Shown here piece after piece: positions 51,296 to 60,372 of a stretch of DNA of 64,000 nt. Within the stretch, counting starts at the first letter, position 1, and each line of letters begins with the position of its first letter. The position numbers were made by a program, and so were the translations under genes. Below the pieces are notes generated by a model that saw only the letters and a list, made by a program, of their open reading frames with translations, did no database searches and had not been told where the DNA came from. Origin of the DNA: Rhodothermales bacterium (lineage in GTDB: Bacteria; Bacteroidota; Rhodothermia; Rhodothermales; VXPQ01); the NCBI GenBank assembly GCA_951812335.1, contig OX638293.1, positions 1,096,731-1,160,730 on the forward strand, given 5' to 3'.

Positions 51296-53086
51296 ATGTA
51301 TCACGCGCGCATGCGGTATACCATGGACATCTGCCGGCTTCTCTTTTGTGCAATCCCGGTGCTTCGCTCCACCGGAATCTTTGCAAAAGCGGTATGGAGG
51401 AATGTTTTCCCCGGGCATTCTACCCGCTTCGCAGGGTGCGCCCTTGCCGGTCTTGTGCTTCTGTTCGTCGTTTCCACCGCAGAAGCTTCTTCAGGTCGAT
51501 CTTTTCAACAACAGGCCGGGGACGGCAAGGCCGCGTCGGTTAGCGCGGAAGACGCGCACGACAGAGTTTCCCAAACGGCGCGCATCGCAGGGCGGGCGCC
51601 CTGTGCGGATGGAGAAGCCGCCGGCTATCCCTGCAAGGATATCGATTTGCTGGCTTTTGTGCCCGAAGAAGAGATGGTTGGGTTCCCTTGCACCGCCTCT
51701 TTTTGTTTCAATGATATCTGGGGCTGGACCGATCCGGTTACGGGGGTAGAGTATGCGCTCCTCGGTCGGGTCGACGGTGTTGCATTCTTCGATCTGAGCG
51801 ATCCGGAAAAGCCCTTGTTCGTCGGAATGTTACCGATGACGCCCGGAAGCCGGGCCAGTTGGTGGCGGGACATAAAGGTCGTGAACGATCATGCCGTCAT
51901 TGTAGCCGATGCTGCCCTCCAGCACGGCATGCAGGTGTTCGATCTTTCGCAACTTCGGGATGTAACCGATGCTCCGGCGACCTTCGAGCCCACCGCCCTG
52001 TACGACGCCTTCGTTTCGGCGCATAATGTGGTTGTGAACGATATGTCGGATCATGTATATATCGTGGGCATACAGGGTGCTCAGCAGGTGCCGTCCGGAT
52101 TCTCCTGCGGTGCGGGGCCGCATATCGTGGACATGAGCAATCCGGCGCAGCCCGCGTTCGCAGGGTGCTACAATTCCTCCGTGAGAGGTCGCACAGCCAG
52201 TAGTTACACGCACGATGCACAATGCGTTCGGTACAGCGGGCCGGATACGAGATACGCCGGGAAAGATATTTGCTTCACTTCCGACGAGAAGGGCGGAGCC
52301 ATTACGGACGTGACGGATCCGGCCTCGCCGCAAGAACTCGGCGTGTTCGAATACCCGAATGTTGCCTACACGCACCAGGGGTGGTTGACGGAGGATCATC
52401 GCTATCTTTTGGTGAACGACGAACTGGACGAGCGCGATAGTGGAGGTATTTCTTCAACCCGAACCCTGATCTTCGATGTGCAGCAGCTGGACGATCCCGT
52501 TTTTGCGGGCGCCTGGCATGGACCGACTACCGCTATAGATCATAACCTGTATATCCGCGGGGACAAATTGTACGAAGCGAACTATACGGCCGGATTGCGT
52601 GTCATGGATATTTCCTACGACGGCGAGTTGTCGCCCGACGCCATCCGCGAAGTGGCGTACTTCGATGTCTATCCCGGATCGGATGCAGTAGGCTTTGTGG
52701 GCTCCTGGAGCAGTTATCCCTGGTTCGAGAGCGGAATCATTGCGGTGTCCAGCATGCAGGACGGGTTGTTTATTCTTGCGCCGTCCTTATCGGTCGTAAG
52801 CGCAGAGAGCGAGGAGTTGCCCGTTGAAGTCATGCTTTTGGGTAACTATCCGAATCCGTTCAATCCGGAGACGACGATCCGCTACGCGTTGCCGCAGGCC
52901 GGTAAAGTTCGTCTTGCAGTGTACGATCTGCTCGGGCACGAAGTGGCGGTGCTCGTCGACGGTTCCCGGCCCGCGGGCCATTACACGTTGCAGTTCGACG
53001 GGGAGGATTTGCCGAGCGGTTCGTACGTGTACCGTTTACAGGTTGGAGAGGATATCGTGGCCCGCACGATGACGCTGGTCAAATAG
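51296..53086 (+). CDS. Choice-of-anchor B protein with type IX sorting domain
   Basis: A 596-residue secreted protein. After a long N-terminus and a hydrophobic segment (GCALAGLVLLFVVSTAEA, about 49-66) come LVIVD-type repeats as in choice-of-anchor B proteins (LGRVDGVAFFDLSDPEKPLF, DVTDPASPQELGVFEYPNVA, TAIDHNLYIRGDKLYEANYT). The C-terminus is a type IX sorting domain: LLGNYPNPFNPETTIRYALP, VRLAVYDLLGHEVAVLVDG, GSYVYRLQVGEDIVARTMTL. It is thus a likely cargo of the system whose SprA lies at the left edge. ATG at 51296 follows GGAGAAG at a suitable distance. Function on the cell surface is unknown. Confidence 0.9.
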   Translation: MYHARMRYTMDICRLLFCAIPVLRSTGIFAKAVWRNVFPGHSTRFAGCALAGLVLLFVVSTAEASSGRSFQQQAGDGKAASVSAEDAHDRVSQTARIAGRAPCADGEAAGYPCKDIDLLAFVPEEEMVGFPCTASFCFNDIWGWTDPVTGVEYALLGRVDGVAFFDLSDPEKPLFVGMLPMTPGSRASWWRDIKVVNDHAVIVADAALQHGMQVFDLSQLRDVTDAPATFEPTALYDAFVSAHNVVVNDMSDHVYIVGIQGAQQVPSGFSCGAGPHIVDMSNPAQPAFAGCYNSSVRGRTASSYTHDAQCVRYSGPDTRYAGKDICFTSDEKGGAITDVTDPASPQELGVFEYPNVAYTHQGWLTEDHRYLLVNDELDERDSGGISSTRTLIFDVQQLDDPVFAGAWHGPTTAIDHNLYIRGDKLYEANYTAGLRVMDISYDGELSPDAIREVAYFDVYPGSDAVGFVGSWSSYPWFESGIIAVSSMQDGLFILAPSLSVVSAESEELPVEVMLLGNYPNPFNPETTIRYALPQAGKVRLAVYDLLGHEVAVLVDGSRPAGHYTLQFDGEDLPSGSYVYRLQVGEDIVARTMTLVK

Positions 53087-53285
53087 GCGTGGTTGGCTGT
53101 TTTTCCGCAGGCATCCGCTCAGGCAATGTTTTTTATGATGCGGGACGTTTTCTTTATCGTCCCTGCGCTTGCATAGTGTACGTTGGCGGGGTATTCTCTG
53201 AAGTGGATCGAACACGATTACGCCTGATGCGGCAGTTCTCGATCATGTTCGCCGTCTGTATCCCATCCACCGATTCTCGACCGGA

Positions 53286-54773
53286 ATGCGCTTTGCCCGA
53301 AGACAACGTTTCGCTGCCTTTTATCTTACACTCTGTACGCTGGCGGTCGTGTGGGCGGCCTGCGGCGGTTCCGAACAAGCGGCTCCGCCGCCCAACATCG
53401 TCGTCATTCTTGCGGACGATATGGGCTATGGCGATCCAGGCGCCTGGAATCCGGATTCAAAAATACCGACGCCCCACATCGATCGCCTGGCGGCGGAGGG
53501 CATGCGTTTCACGGACGCCCATTCGCCGTCTGCCGTGTGCACGCCCACGCGCTACGGGCTGCTTACCGGACGGTACGCCTGGCGGACGCGCCTTACGCAA
53601 GGTGTGCTGGCAGGCTATTCTCCGAACCTGATCGATACGACCCGCCTTACGCTTCCCGGAATGTTGCGACAAGCCGGTTATGCGACGGCGGGCATCGGTA
53701 AATGGCATCTGGGGCTGGGAGACGCCGAACGGACCGACTATGCCCGGCCGCTGCGTCCGGGACCGGTTTCGCTGGGGTTCGATTATTACTTCGGCATTCC
53801 GTCCTCGCTCGACTTCGAACCGTATGTATGGTTCGAGAACGACCGGGTCGAACAGCTTCCTACGGATTCCATAGAGGCTTCCCGGCCCTGTTGCAAGGAA
53901 GATTTTTACCGGGGAGGCGCCATCGCGCCGGATTTCCGGCATGTGGACGTGCTGCCCCGAACGGTCGAGAAATCCGTGGAATACGTGATGCAAGCGGGCG
54001 CCAAGCCGTTCTTCCTGTATGTTCCCTTCTCCGCCCCTCATACGCCCTGGTTGCCGATCGAGCCGTTCCAGGGGAGTAGCGGCGCCGGGACGTACGGCGA
54101 TTTCGCGGTGCAAGTGGATGCCGGTGTCGGGGATATCCTCAACGCACTGGACGAAGCGGGCGTCGCGGAAAATACGCTGGTCGTGTTCACCAGCGACAAT
54201 GGCGCCCACTGGCTTCCGTACGAAATCGAAATGTTCGACCACCGGGCAAACCTGAACTGGCGTGGGATGAAGGCGGACATTCACGAAGGCGGGCACCGCG
54301 TACCCTTTGTCGCCCGCTGGCCGGGCAGGATCGAGGAAGGCTCGGTGAGCCATGAACTGATCTCACTCGTCGATCTGATGGCGACATTCGCGTCCGTTAC
54401 CGGGCAGACGCTGCCCGACGATGCGGGCGAAGACAGCTACGACCTGACGCCTGTGCTATTCGGCGAATCCCTGGAAGGCCCCATCCGCGAGGCTGCCGTG
54501 CACCACTCGTCCAACGGCACATTCGCCATCCGACAGGGCTCCTGGAAACTGATCGAGGGGCTTGGTTCGGGCGGCTTTACGCCTCCTCGATCCATAAAGC
54601 CGGGTCCGGGGGATCCAACAGGGCAGTTGTACCATATCGAGGACGATCCGGGCGAGACGAACAATCTGTATGCGGAGCGTCCGGAAGTTGTCGCAAGGCT
54701 ATCCGCCTTGCTGGACCGGTACCGGGAACAGGGATATAGTCGCCCAATGACCGAGGCATCGGGTCGAAACTGA
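53286..54773 (+). CDS. Sulfatase lipoprotein (arylsulfatase type)
   Basis: A 495-residue sulfatase. The signal ends in a lipobox (VWAAC, residue 25). The metal-binding start NIVVILADDMGYGDPGAW and the formylglycine motif CTPTRYGLLTGRYAW (Cys to be modified, CxPxR) are present, as are IGKWHLG, VVFTSDNGAHW and the C-terminal RQGSWKLIEG. The formylglycine is made by an external enzyme not seen here. Substrate is probably a sulfated glycan, inferred from the neighbouring second sulfatase, oxidoreductase and transport genes. Confidence 0.92.
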   Translation: MRFARRQRFAAFYLTLCTLAVVWAACGGSEQAAPPPNIVVILADDMGYGDPGAWNPDSKIPTPHIDRLAAEGMRFTDAHSPSAVCTPTRYGLLTGRYAWRTRLTQGVLAGYSPNLIDTTRLTLPGMLRQAGYATAGIGKWHLGLGDAERTDYARPLRPGPVSLGFDYYFGIPSSLDFEPYVWFENDRVEQLPTDSIEASRPCCKEDFYRGGAIAPDFRHVDVLPRTVEKSVEYVMQAGAKPFFLYVPFSAPHTPWLPIEPFQGSSGAGTYGDFAVQVDAGVGDILNALDEAGVAENTLVVFTSDNGAHWLPYEIEMFDHRANLNWRGMKADIHEGGHRVPFVARWPGRIEEGSVSHELISLVDLMATFASVTGQTLPDDAGEDSYDLTPVLFGESLEGPIREAAVHHSSNGTFAIRQGSWKLIEGLGSGGFTPPRSIKPGPGDPTGQLYHIEDDPGETNNLYAERPEVVARLSALLDRYREQGYSRPMTEASGRN

Positions 54774-55142
54774 TATTTTGTCGCGAGACCGAGTCGCCAG
54801 GATCCGCGATGGTCGGTCTTAATGGAATATGCGACTCGCTTACCTCGCGGGCCTCGATCCGAATCGTGACTGCGGGGTTGATCCCACTCCTTTTCGTCTT
54901 CGAATTTTCCGAAATACCCGTTCCACCGGACGTTGAGCCCCACTGTGCATACGGTGCTGACACGGTAGTCCAGCCCGGCAAGCGCCTGATAGCCGAACGG
55001 GGTATCCTTTTCGTTTTATATTCCCTACGGATTTTGAACGAATCCGCGACGTAGTACGTGCTGATATGCGAGGCATGCTTCTGGTCCTGCGTGTCCATAC
55101 TGCGTTGCTCGTAATCCTTCGCATATCTTACAGGGATAGGCA
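54768..55142 (-). pseudogene. Outer-membrane beta-barrel protein, frameshifted 3' remnant
   Basis: The minus strand carries sequence like the end of an OMP-type beta-barrel: DTQDQKHASHISTYYVADSF, then after a frameshift near 55003 the strands FGYQALAGLDYRVSTVCTVG, LNVRWNGYFGKFEDEKEWDQ and WRLGLATKYQF. The final aromatic residue is a normal barrel end but is followed by sense codons, and the N-terminal part is missing. It is squeezed between the sulfatase and the beta-lactamase-family gene. Confidence 0.6.
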
Positions 55143-55226
55143 ATGAACGCATACTATGTCGGACAGACCCCGAACACCACGCCCGCTCAGCATCGGGCCG
55201 GCAGCAAAACAACACGGGTCGAGTCC

Positions 55227-56516
55227 ATGCGGTCGATACGACGCTTTCGCTCTGTGCTTGCGTTGCTTGTGGCGTTGCTCTTCTGTGCGCTCGCTACGCC
55301 GCAGGTTTTCTCGCAGCCTTTTGCACCGGCCAGCCCGGAGGAAGCAGGCGTTTCCTCCGAACGGCTTGCGCGTATCGATGCGGTGCTTGAAGAGTATATC
55401 GAGCAGGAACGGCTACCGGGCGCCGCACTCGTGATAGGCCGGCGCGGGCATGTCGTCTACGCCAGGGCGTTCGGATACCGGGACCGCGAGGCGGAGGAAC
55501 CGCTCGATGTCACGGATCTTTTCCGTATCGCTTCGCAGACCAAGGCGGTCATTTCCGTAGGGGTGATGATTTTGCAGGAACAGGGGCGCCTGCTGATCGA
55601 TCAGAACCTGAGCGATTTTATTCCCGAATTCGACAGCACCACGGTTGCCGTGCCGAAAGAAGAAGGGAGCTACGAGATAGTTCCCGCCCATCGCAGCATC
55701 ACGGTGCGCGATCTGCTCACCCACACCGCCGGTATTGGGTACGGTTGGGGCCCCGGCGCCGAGCACTGGGTAGAGGCCGGCATACAGGGATGGTATTTCG
55801 CGGATCGTGACGAACCGATTGCCGAGACGGTCGAGCGTATGGGAAATTTGCCCATGGCTGCTCAACCGGGCGAGGAGTTCGTATACGGCTACGCCACGGA
55901 TATTCTGGGCGTCGTTATCGAGCGGGCTTCCGGCATGTCGCTGGACAAATTTCTGCAGGTTGAAATTTTCGAGCCGTTGGGCATGGTGGATACGCACTTC
56001 TACGTGCCTCCGGAAAAAGCGGACCGCCTCGCCGTGGTGTATTCGGTGACGGAAAGGAACGGGATGGCGCGCGCGCCCGATCCGGGCCGCATGATCGGAC
56101 AGGGCATGTATCTCGAGGGACCGCGCAAAAGCTTCTCGGGAGGCGCCGGTCTCGTTTCCACGCCGGGCGATTACGCCCGCTTTCTCGAGGCGCTTCGGCG
56201 GGGAGGCATACTTGACGGCGCGCGCATCCTGTCCCCCAAGACGGTGCAGTTGATGACCGTCGATCATGCCCACGATGCATGGCAGGGAGACGGCGGCGGG
56301 TTTGGCCTGGGCTTCGGCATTACGGAGGAAATCGGCTGGAACGGATTGCCGGGTTCTCCGGGGGCATACACCTGGGGAGGGGCCTATCATTCTACGTACT
56401 GGGTCGATCCTTCAGAAGAGCTGGTCGTTTCCTACATGACGCAGGTTATCCCCGCCTGGGGCCTTGACGACCATCAGCGGCTCCGGGCGCTCGTTTACCA
56501 GGCGCTGGTGGACTGA
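55227..56516 (+). CDS. Serine hydrolase, beta-lactamase family
   Basis: A 429-residue exported protein of the class C beta-lactamase/DD-peptidase/esterase family. The signal peptide ends near VFSQ. The nucleophile motif SQTK (IASQTKAVISVGVM) and a tyrosine motif (FVYGYATDILGVVIE, with YGY where YxN is usual) are present, and the third motif region is WGGAYHSTYWVDP. Such proteins are often esterases or peptidases rather than drug-resistance enzymes. I chose ATG at 55227 (MRSIRRFRSVLALLVALL), which starts a normal signal peptide. Confidence 0.88.
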   Translation: MRSIRRFRSVLALLVALLFCALATPQVFSQPFAPASPEEAGVSSERLARIDAVLEEYIEQERLPGAALVIGRRGHVVYARAFGYRDREAEEPLDVTDLFRIASQTKAVISVGVMILQEQGRLLIDQNLSDFIPEFDSTTVAVPKEEGSYEIVPAHRSITVRDLLTHTAGIGYGWGPGAEHWVEAGIQGWYFADRDEPIAETVERMGNLPMAAQPGEEFVYGYATDILGVVIERASGMSLDKFLQVEIFEPLGMVDTHFYVPPEKADRLAVVYSVTERNGMARAPDPGRMIGQGMYLEGPRKSFSGGAGLVSTPGDYARFLEALRRGGILDGARILSPKTVQLMTVDHAHDAWQGDGGGFGLGFGITEEIGWNGLPGSPGAYTWGGAYHSTYWVDPSEELVVSYMTQVIPAWGLDDHQRLRALVYQALVD

Positions 56517-56741
56517 ATCGGGCGTAAAGGATGCTGTCGTAAGAACAGTCATGCTCCCTGAGGATGTACGGATTTGTCGGCGTATGTCGGGAAGGCTTGA
56601 AAGCGCCCGGAAAATTTGTACATTCAACAGAAATTCACAGGCGCGATAACTTGTCGGGGGTATTAGTAGGTGCGATAGCCTCCATAGCCTGAGGAAGATG
56701 TACTCATCCCATTCAACTACTCGCGAAGACGCAACACGCTG

Positions 56742-58244
56742 ATGGAAGAATCGAAAAAGGGTTTTTCACGCAGAAAATTTATCGGGGGTATGGCGGCTGC
56801 GTCGGCTCTCTCTATAGTTCCTCGTCATGTACTGGGCGGTGCGGGTTTTGTAGCTCCCGGCGACAAGATCAATATCGCGCAGATCGGCGCCGGCACGCAG
56901 GCGCTTCGCCAGTTGAACGGCAGTACGATGCAGCGCGACGACGTTCGGATTACGAGTGTCACCGACCCCAACCGGGAGACGCAGGATTATGTGGATTGGG
57001 GCCGGTTCGTCACACGACGCAGTATCCGCCGGTTGCTGGAAGACGATTCCTGGGGCGAGGGCGATACGGGTACGCGTGGGGGACGCGACTATGCCAAGCG
57101 CGTTATTGACACGTATTATGCCGAGTCCGGCGAGTCCGATGGGGTACGAACGTACGAGGATTACCGGGAGATGCTGGCCGCTGAAGACGACGCGGATGCC
57201 GTGGTAATTATTGTGCCGGATCACCTCCATGCGCATATTTCCATTGCGGCCATGAAGGCGGGCAAGGCCGTCGTCATGCACAAGCCGGTCGGGCTTTCGC
57301 CGCATGAGGTGCGCCGTGTTCTTGAAACGGAAAAAGAAACCGGCGCCGTGACGCACCTGCTGGCCTACAGCGCGCCGGAGAACCACGGGCGCCTGAAGGC
57401 CTGGCTGGAAATTGGCGCCATAGGGCAGGTCCTTGAAGTGCACAACTGGACGAACCGGCCCGTGTGGCCCCAGGCATGGCCTGATTATCCCCGGGAGCAG
57501 GTGGCGATTCCCGACGGATTCAATTGGGATCTGTGGCAAGGGCCCGTCCTGCATCAGCAGTACCATCCGCTCCTGACGCATACGCTATACCGCGGCTGGT
57601 ATAACTACGGGGCAGGCTGCCTCGGCGACATGGGAAATTACAGCCTGTGGCAGCCGCATCGTTTCCTGAAGCTCGGGGCGCCGGATATGGTGGAAGCGTA
57701 TACGAGCAAGAGCGTTATTCTGGGCGACGATCTGGTATGCAAGACGCGTCATTATTCACCGGTCGCTTTTCCGAGCGCCAGCCAGATTCATTTTCGGCAT
57801 CCCGCCACGGAAGATCGCCGCGAAGTGGATGTCTACTGGTATAGCGGCTCCATGAAACCGCAAACGCCGGATGAATTGTTGATGGTCGATGGACAACTCC
57901 CGGGCGAGGGCATGTTGTTCGTCGGTTCGAATGGCAAAATCCTTTGCGGCTTCCGGGGAGAGAATCCGCGATTGCTTCCGGAGCATCGGATGGCGTCCAT
58001 GAATATCGAGGAAGAGGAAGTCCGCGAAATGGATCAGGACGACGAGTGGACCGAGGCCGTTCTCGCGAAGGGGCACTCGCGCGGGTCGTTCGGCGAGGCA
58101 GCCAGCCTTGCAGAGACGACCGCACTGGGCATCGCCGCCGTGCAAAATCCGGCAACGCGTCTGCTCTGGGATACGGAGAACATGGCGTTTACGAACGCCG
58201 ATGTCCCGGCGCACCGTACGTACCGGGAAGGCTGGGAATTGTAG
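56742..58244 (+). CDS. Tat-exported Gfo/Idh/MocA oxidoreductase
   Basis: A 500-residue NAD(P)-dependent sugar oxidoreductase. It starts with a twin-arginine signal (FSRRKFIGGMAAASALS), then the Rossmann segment KINIAQIGAGTQALRQLNG, the catalytic-type motif MHKPVGLSPHEVRR (EKP-like Lys-Pro) and LGDMGNYSLWQPHRFLKLG. Export through Tat fits folding with cofactor before transport. Related Bacteroidota proteins act on glycans outside the cytoplasm, as in glycoside oxidation. Substrate unknown. It follows the beta-lactamase-family gene after 225 bp. Confidence 0.9.
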   Translation: MEESKKGFSRRKFIGGMAAASALSIVPRHVLGGAGFVAPGDKINIAQIGAGTQALRQLNGSTMQRDDVRITSVTDPNRETQDYVDWGRFVTRRSIRRLLEDDSWGEGDTGTRGGRDYAKRVIDTYYAESGESDGVRTYEDYREMLAAEDDADAVVIIVPDHLHAHISIAAMKAGKAVVMHKPVGLSPHEVRRVLETEKETGAVTHLLAYSAPENHGRLKAWLEIGAIGQVLEVHNWTNRPVWPQAWPDYPREQVAIPDGFNWDLWQGPVLHQQYHPLLTHTLYRGWYNYGAGCLGDMGNYSLWQPHRFLKLGAPDMVEAYTSKSVILGDDLVCKTRHYSPVAFPSASQIHFRHPATEDRREVDVYWYSGSMKPQTPDELLMVDGQLPGEGMLFVGSNGKILCGFRGENPRLLPEHRMASMNIEEEEVREMDQDDEWTEAVLAKGHSRGSFGEAASLAETTALGIAAVQNPATRLLWDTENMAFTNADVPAHRTYREGWEL

Positions 58245-58337
58245 CCGTAATGATCATTCCACAGGGCGCCGCACACGGTTTGCGAACCAGATATTTTTGC
58301 TGAAATGTAAACCATGCGCGGGGTATGTCCCCTGCTC

Positions 58338-59642
58338 TTACGCCAGGAACACGTAGCGTACCAGAAAAAGGGCCGCGAGCACGTGTACCAGCCAGGAGAC
58401 CTGGCCTGCGCGCCCCCGCAATATCTTGAGGGCGGAAAAGGCGATCAGTCCCATGGCCAGTCCGTCTGCAATACTGAACGTGAGCGGCATACCCGCCATG
58501 ATCAGGATTGCGGGGACCGCCGTGTCGATGCTATCCCAGTCGATTTCTCGCGCCAGCCCGACCGTGGTTGCGCCAATGATGATCAGCGCCGCCGCAACGA
58601 CCGCTGCGGGAATGGAGGCCGCAAAGAATGCGGCCGGCAGGGCTATGAGAAACAATACGCCTGTGACGACGGCGGTCAACCCGGATCTTCCGCCTGCGGC
58701 GATTCCGGCAGCGCTTTCGATATACGTCGTTACCGTGGACGTGCCGGCCAGCGCACCTCCTATCGTCGCCGCGCCGTCTATCCCCAGCATACGTCCGAGG
58801 CGGGGTACCTCTCCTTTGGTATTTTCGAGCCCTGCTTTTTTGACCAGACCGATCACGGTGCCGAGGGAATCGAAGAAATCCACGAAAAGCATGGCGAAAA
58901 CGATATCCAGCAGCCCGACAGACAAGGCGCCTTGCAGGTCGAGCGCAAAGAACGCATCCAGTGCGCCCCCTTCCTGGGAGCCACCGCCTCCAAGCATGCC
59001 CAGCGGGATGGCTGCCAGTGTGGCTACCACGATACCGATAAGGATGCCGGCCCGTATGCCCCGCGACAGTAGCGTCGCAATGAGAAAAAGCGTTCCGATC
59101 GCCAGCAGGGCCTGCGGCGAGGCCAGGTCGCCGCGCGTCACGAGCGTGGCCGGATGCGCCTGGATCAGCCCGGCGTTATTCAGGCCGATCATCATCAGAA
59201 AAAGTCCGATGCCTGCCCCGATGGCGGGAAGCAATTCCCGGGGCATCATGCGCACGATGGCTTGCCGTACGCCTACGACGGTAAGCAGGACGAAAACCAC
59301 CCCCGAAAGAAATACGACGCCGAGCGCCTCTTGCCAACCGAGGCCCATGCCTTGCACGATCGTGTAGGTAAAGAACGCGTTCAGTCCCATGCCGGGCGCC
59401 ACCGCGAGCGGCAAGCGGGCCCACAATCCCATGGCGATCGTACCGATCCCGCTCAGCAGGCAAGTCGCAAACGCTGCGGCCGCCGGAGGAATACCCGCAT
59501 CGGCAAGAATGGCGGGATTGACGGCGATGATGTAGCTCATCGCCAGGAAGGTCGTTGCACCCGCGAGTACCTCTGTGCGCACCGATGTGCCGAGGGCGGG
59601 CAGATCGAAGTATCGTTCGAGGCGGTTCAACAGGGAAGACAT
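58338..59642 (-). CDS. NCS2 purine permease (adenine/guanine/hypoxanthine type)
   Basis: A 434-residue inner-membrane transporter of the AzgA/PbuG branch of the NCS2 family. It begins MSSLLNRLERYFDLPALGTS and shows the family motifs RTEVLAGATTFLAMSYIIAV, NPAILADAG, AVAPGMGLNAFFTYTIVQGM, and VDFFDSLGTVIGLVKKAGL. About 12-14 helices are visible. It would take up purine bases. No purine riboswitch was recognised upstream. It is convergent with the oxidoreductase gene. Confidence 0.93.
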   Translation of the reverse strand: MSSLLNRLERYFDLPALGTSVRTEVLAGATTFLAMSYIIAVNPAILADAGIPPAAAAFATCLLSGIGTIAMGLWARLPLAVAPGMGLNAFFTYTIVQGMGLGWQEALGVVFLSGVVFVLLTVVGVRQAIVRMMPRELLPAIGAGIGLFLMMIGLNNAGLIQAHPATLVTRGDLASPQALLAIGTLFLIATLLSRGIRAGILIGIVVATLAAIPLGMLGGGGSQEGGALDAFFALDLQGALSVGLLDIVFAMLFVDFFDSLGTVIGLVKKAGLENTKGEVPRLGRMLGIDGAATIGGALAGTSTVTTYIESAAGIAAGGRSGLTAVVTGVLFLIALPAAFFAASIPAAVVAAALIIIGATTVGLAREIDWDSIDTAVPAILIMAGMPLTFSIADGLAMGLIAFSALKILRGRAGQVSWLVHVLAALFLVRYVFLA

Positions 59643-59884
59643 GGTGTTGCGCTGGGGGTGTTAAGGCGTGCAAGGCTACTTTCGACCGTCTGTTGGTTCC
59701 GGGTAGGGAACCTGCATCGAGAAATTAGCTAAATTTCCACAAACAAAGTTGAGAGAACGTATCTTTTTCGTACGTTATGCGCCCGGTTTGCTAAATCTCT
59801 TCCAAATCATAGCCCCTTCTTTTCATAGACAGACGTTCCTTATTGCAAAGCACAGGCGAGCTTGTAGTCGGCGGATTGGCCGGG

Positions 59885-60247
59885 AGCCGTACAGGCTACG
59901 CTGCGCTTGCTTCCGCCGCCGGCCATCTCTAGCGCATTGACGTGCACTTGTACACGCTGCGTAGCATGCTCGATGACGATTTTGACGGCCGCGTAGATTT
60001 TCCGGCTATTTTCACCAAGGCGGAGCAGGCCGGATTGCACTACGGCATTGTCGAGCACGACCGCCCCGGCGACGATCCGGTGGCAAGTATTGCCGCAAGC
60101 TATGCGTACCGCGACCGGCTCATCGAATTGTACGGCGAGGAGAAGGGGCGTGCGATCGTCTACGCCGAAGCGTTCGAGATTTCTGAGTACGGACGTCGTC
60201 CCAGCGAGGAAGAACTCCGGGCGCTGTTTCCCACCTTCGAAGAGTAG
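59885..60247 (+). pseudogene. Sugar phosphate isomerase/epimerase with internal deletion
   Basis: The frame reads an N-terminal piece (AALASAAGHL, stop, then RIDVHLYTLRSMLDDDFDG), resembling the first strand of xylose-isomerase-like TIM-barrel proteins. It continues directly into a C-terminal piece (VDFPAIFTKAEQAGLHYGIV then EHDRPGDDPVASIAASYAY). About 200 central residues are missing. The tail (LIELYGEEKGRAIVYAEAFE and beyond) does not match that family and may be fused foreign sequence. The 101-codon frame from GTG at 59942 could be translated, but the barrel cannot fold. Confidence 0.55.
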
Positions 60248-60372
60248 ATCGCGCTCTGCTCGCTGTGCCTGCAAGAAGTGTGCTTACCCCTGGTGCAGCG
60301 TGTCCGGTCGAACGTCGATTCTACCTGGTCGTTTCGTGGGGTAGGCGGAGAATAGGCCTTTTGCCTGGAAAG

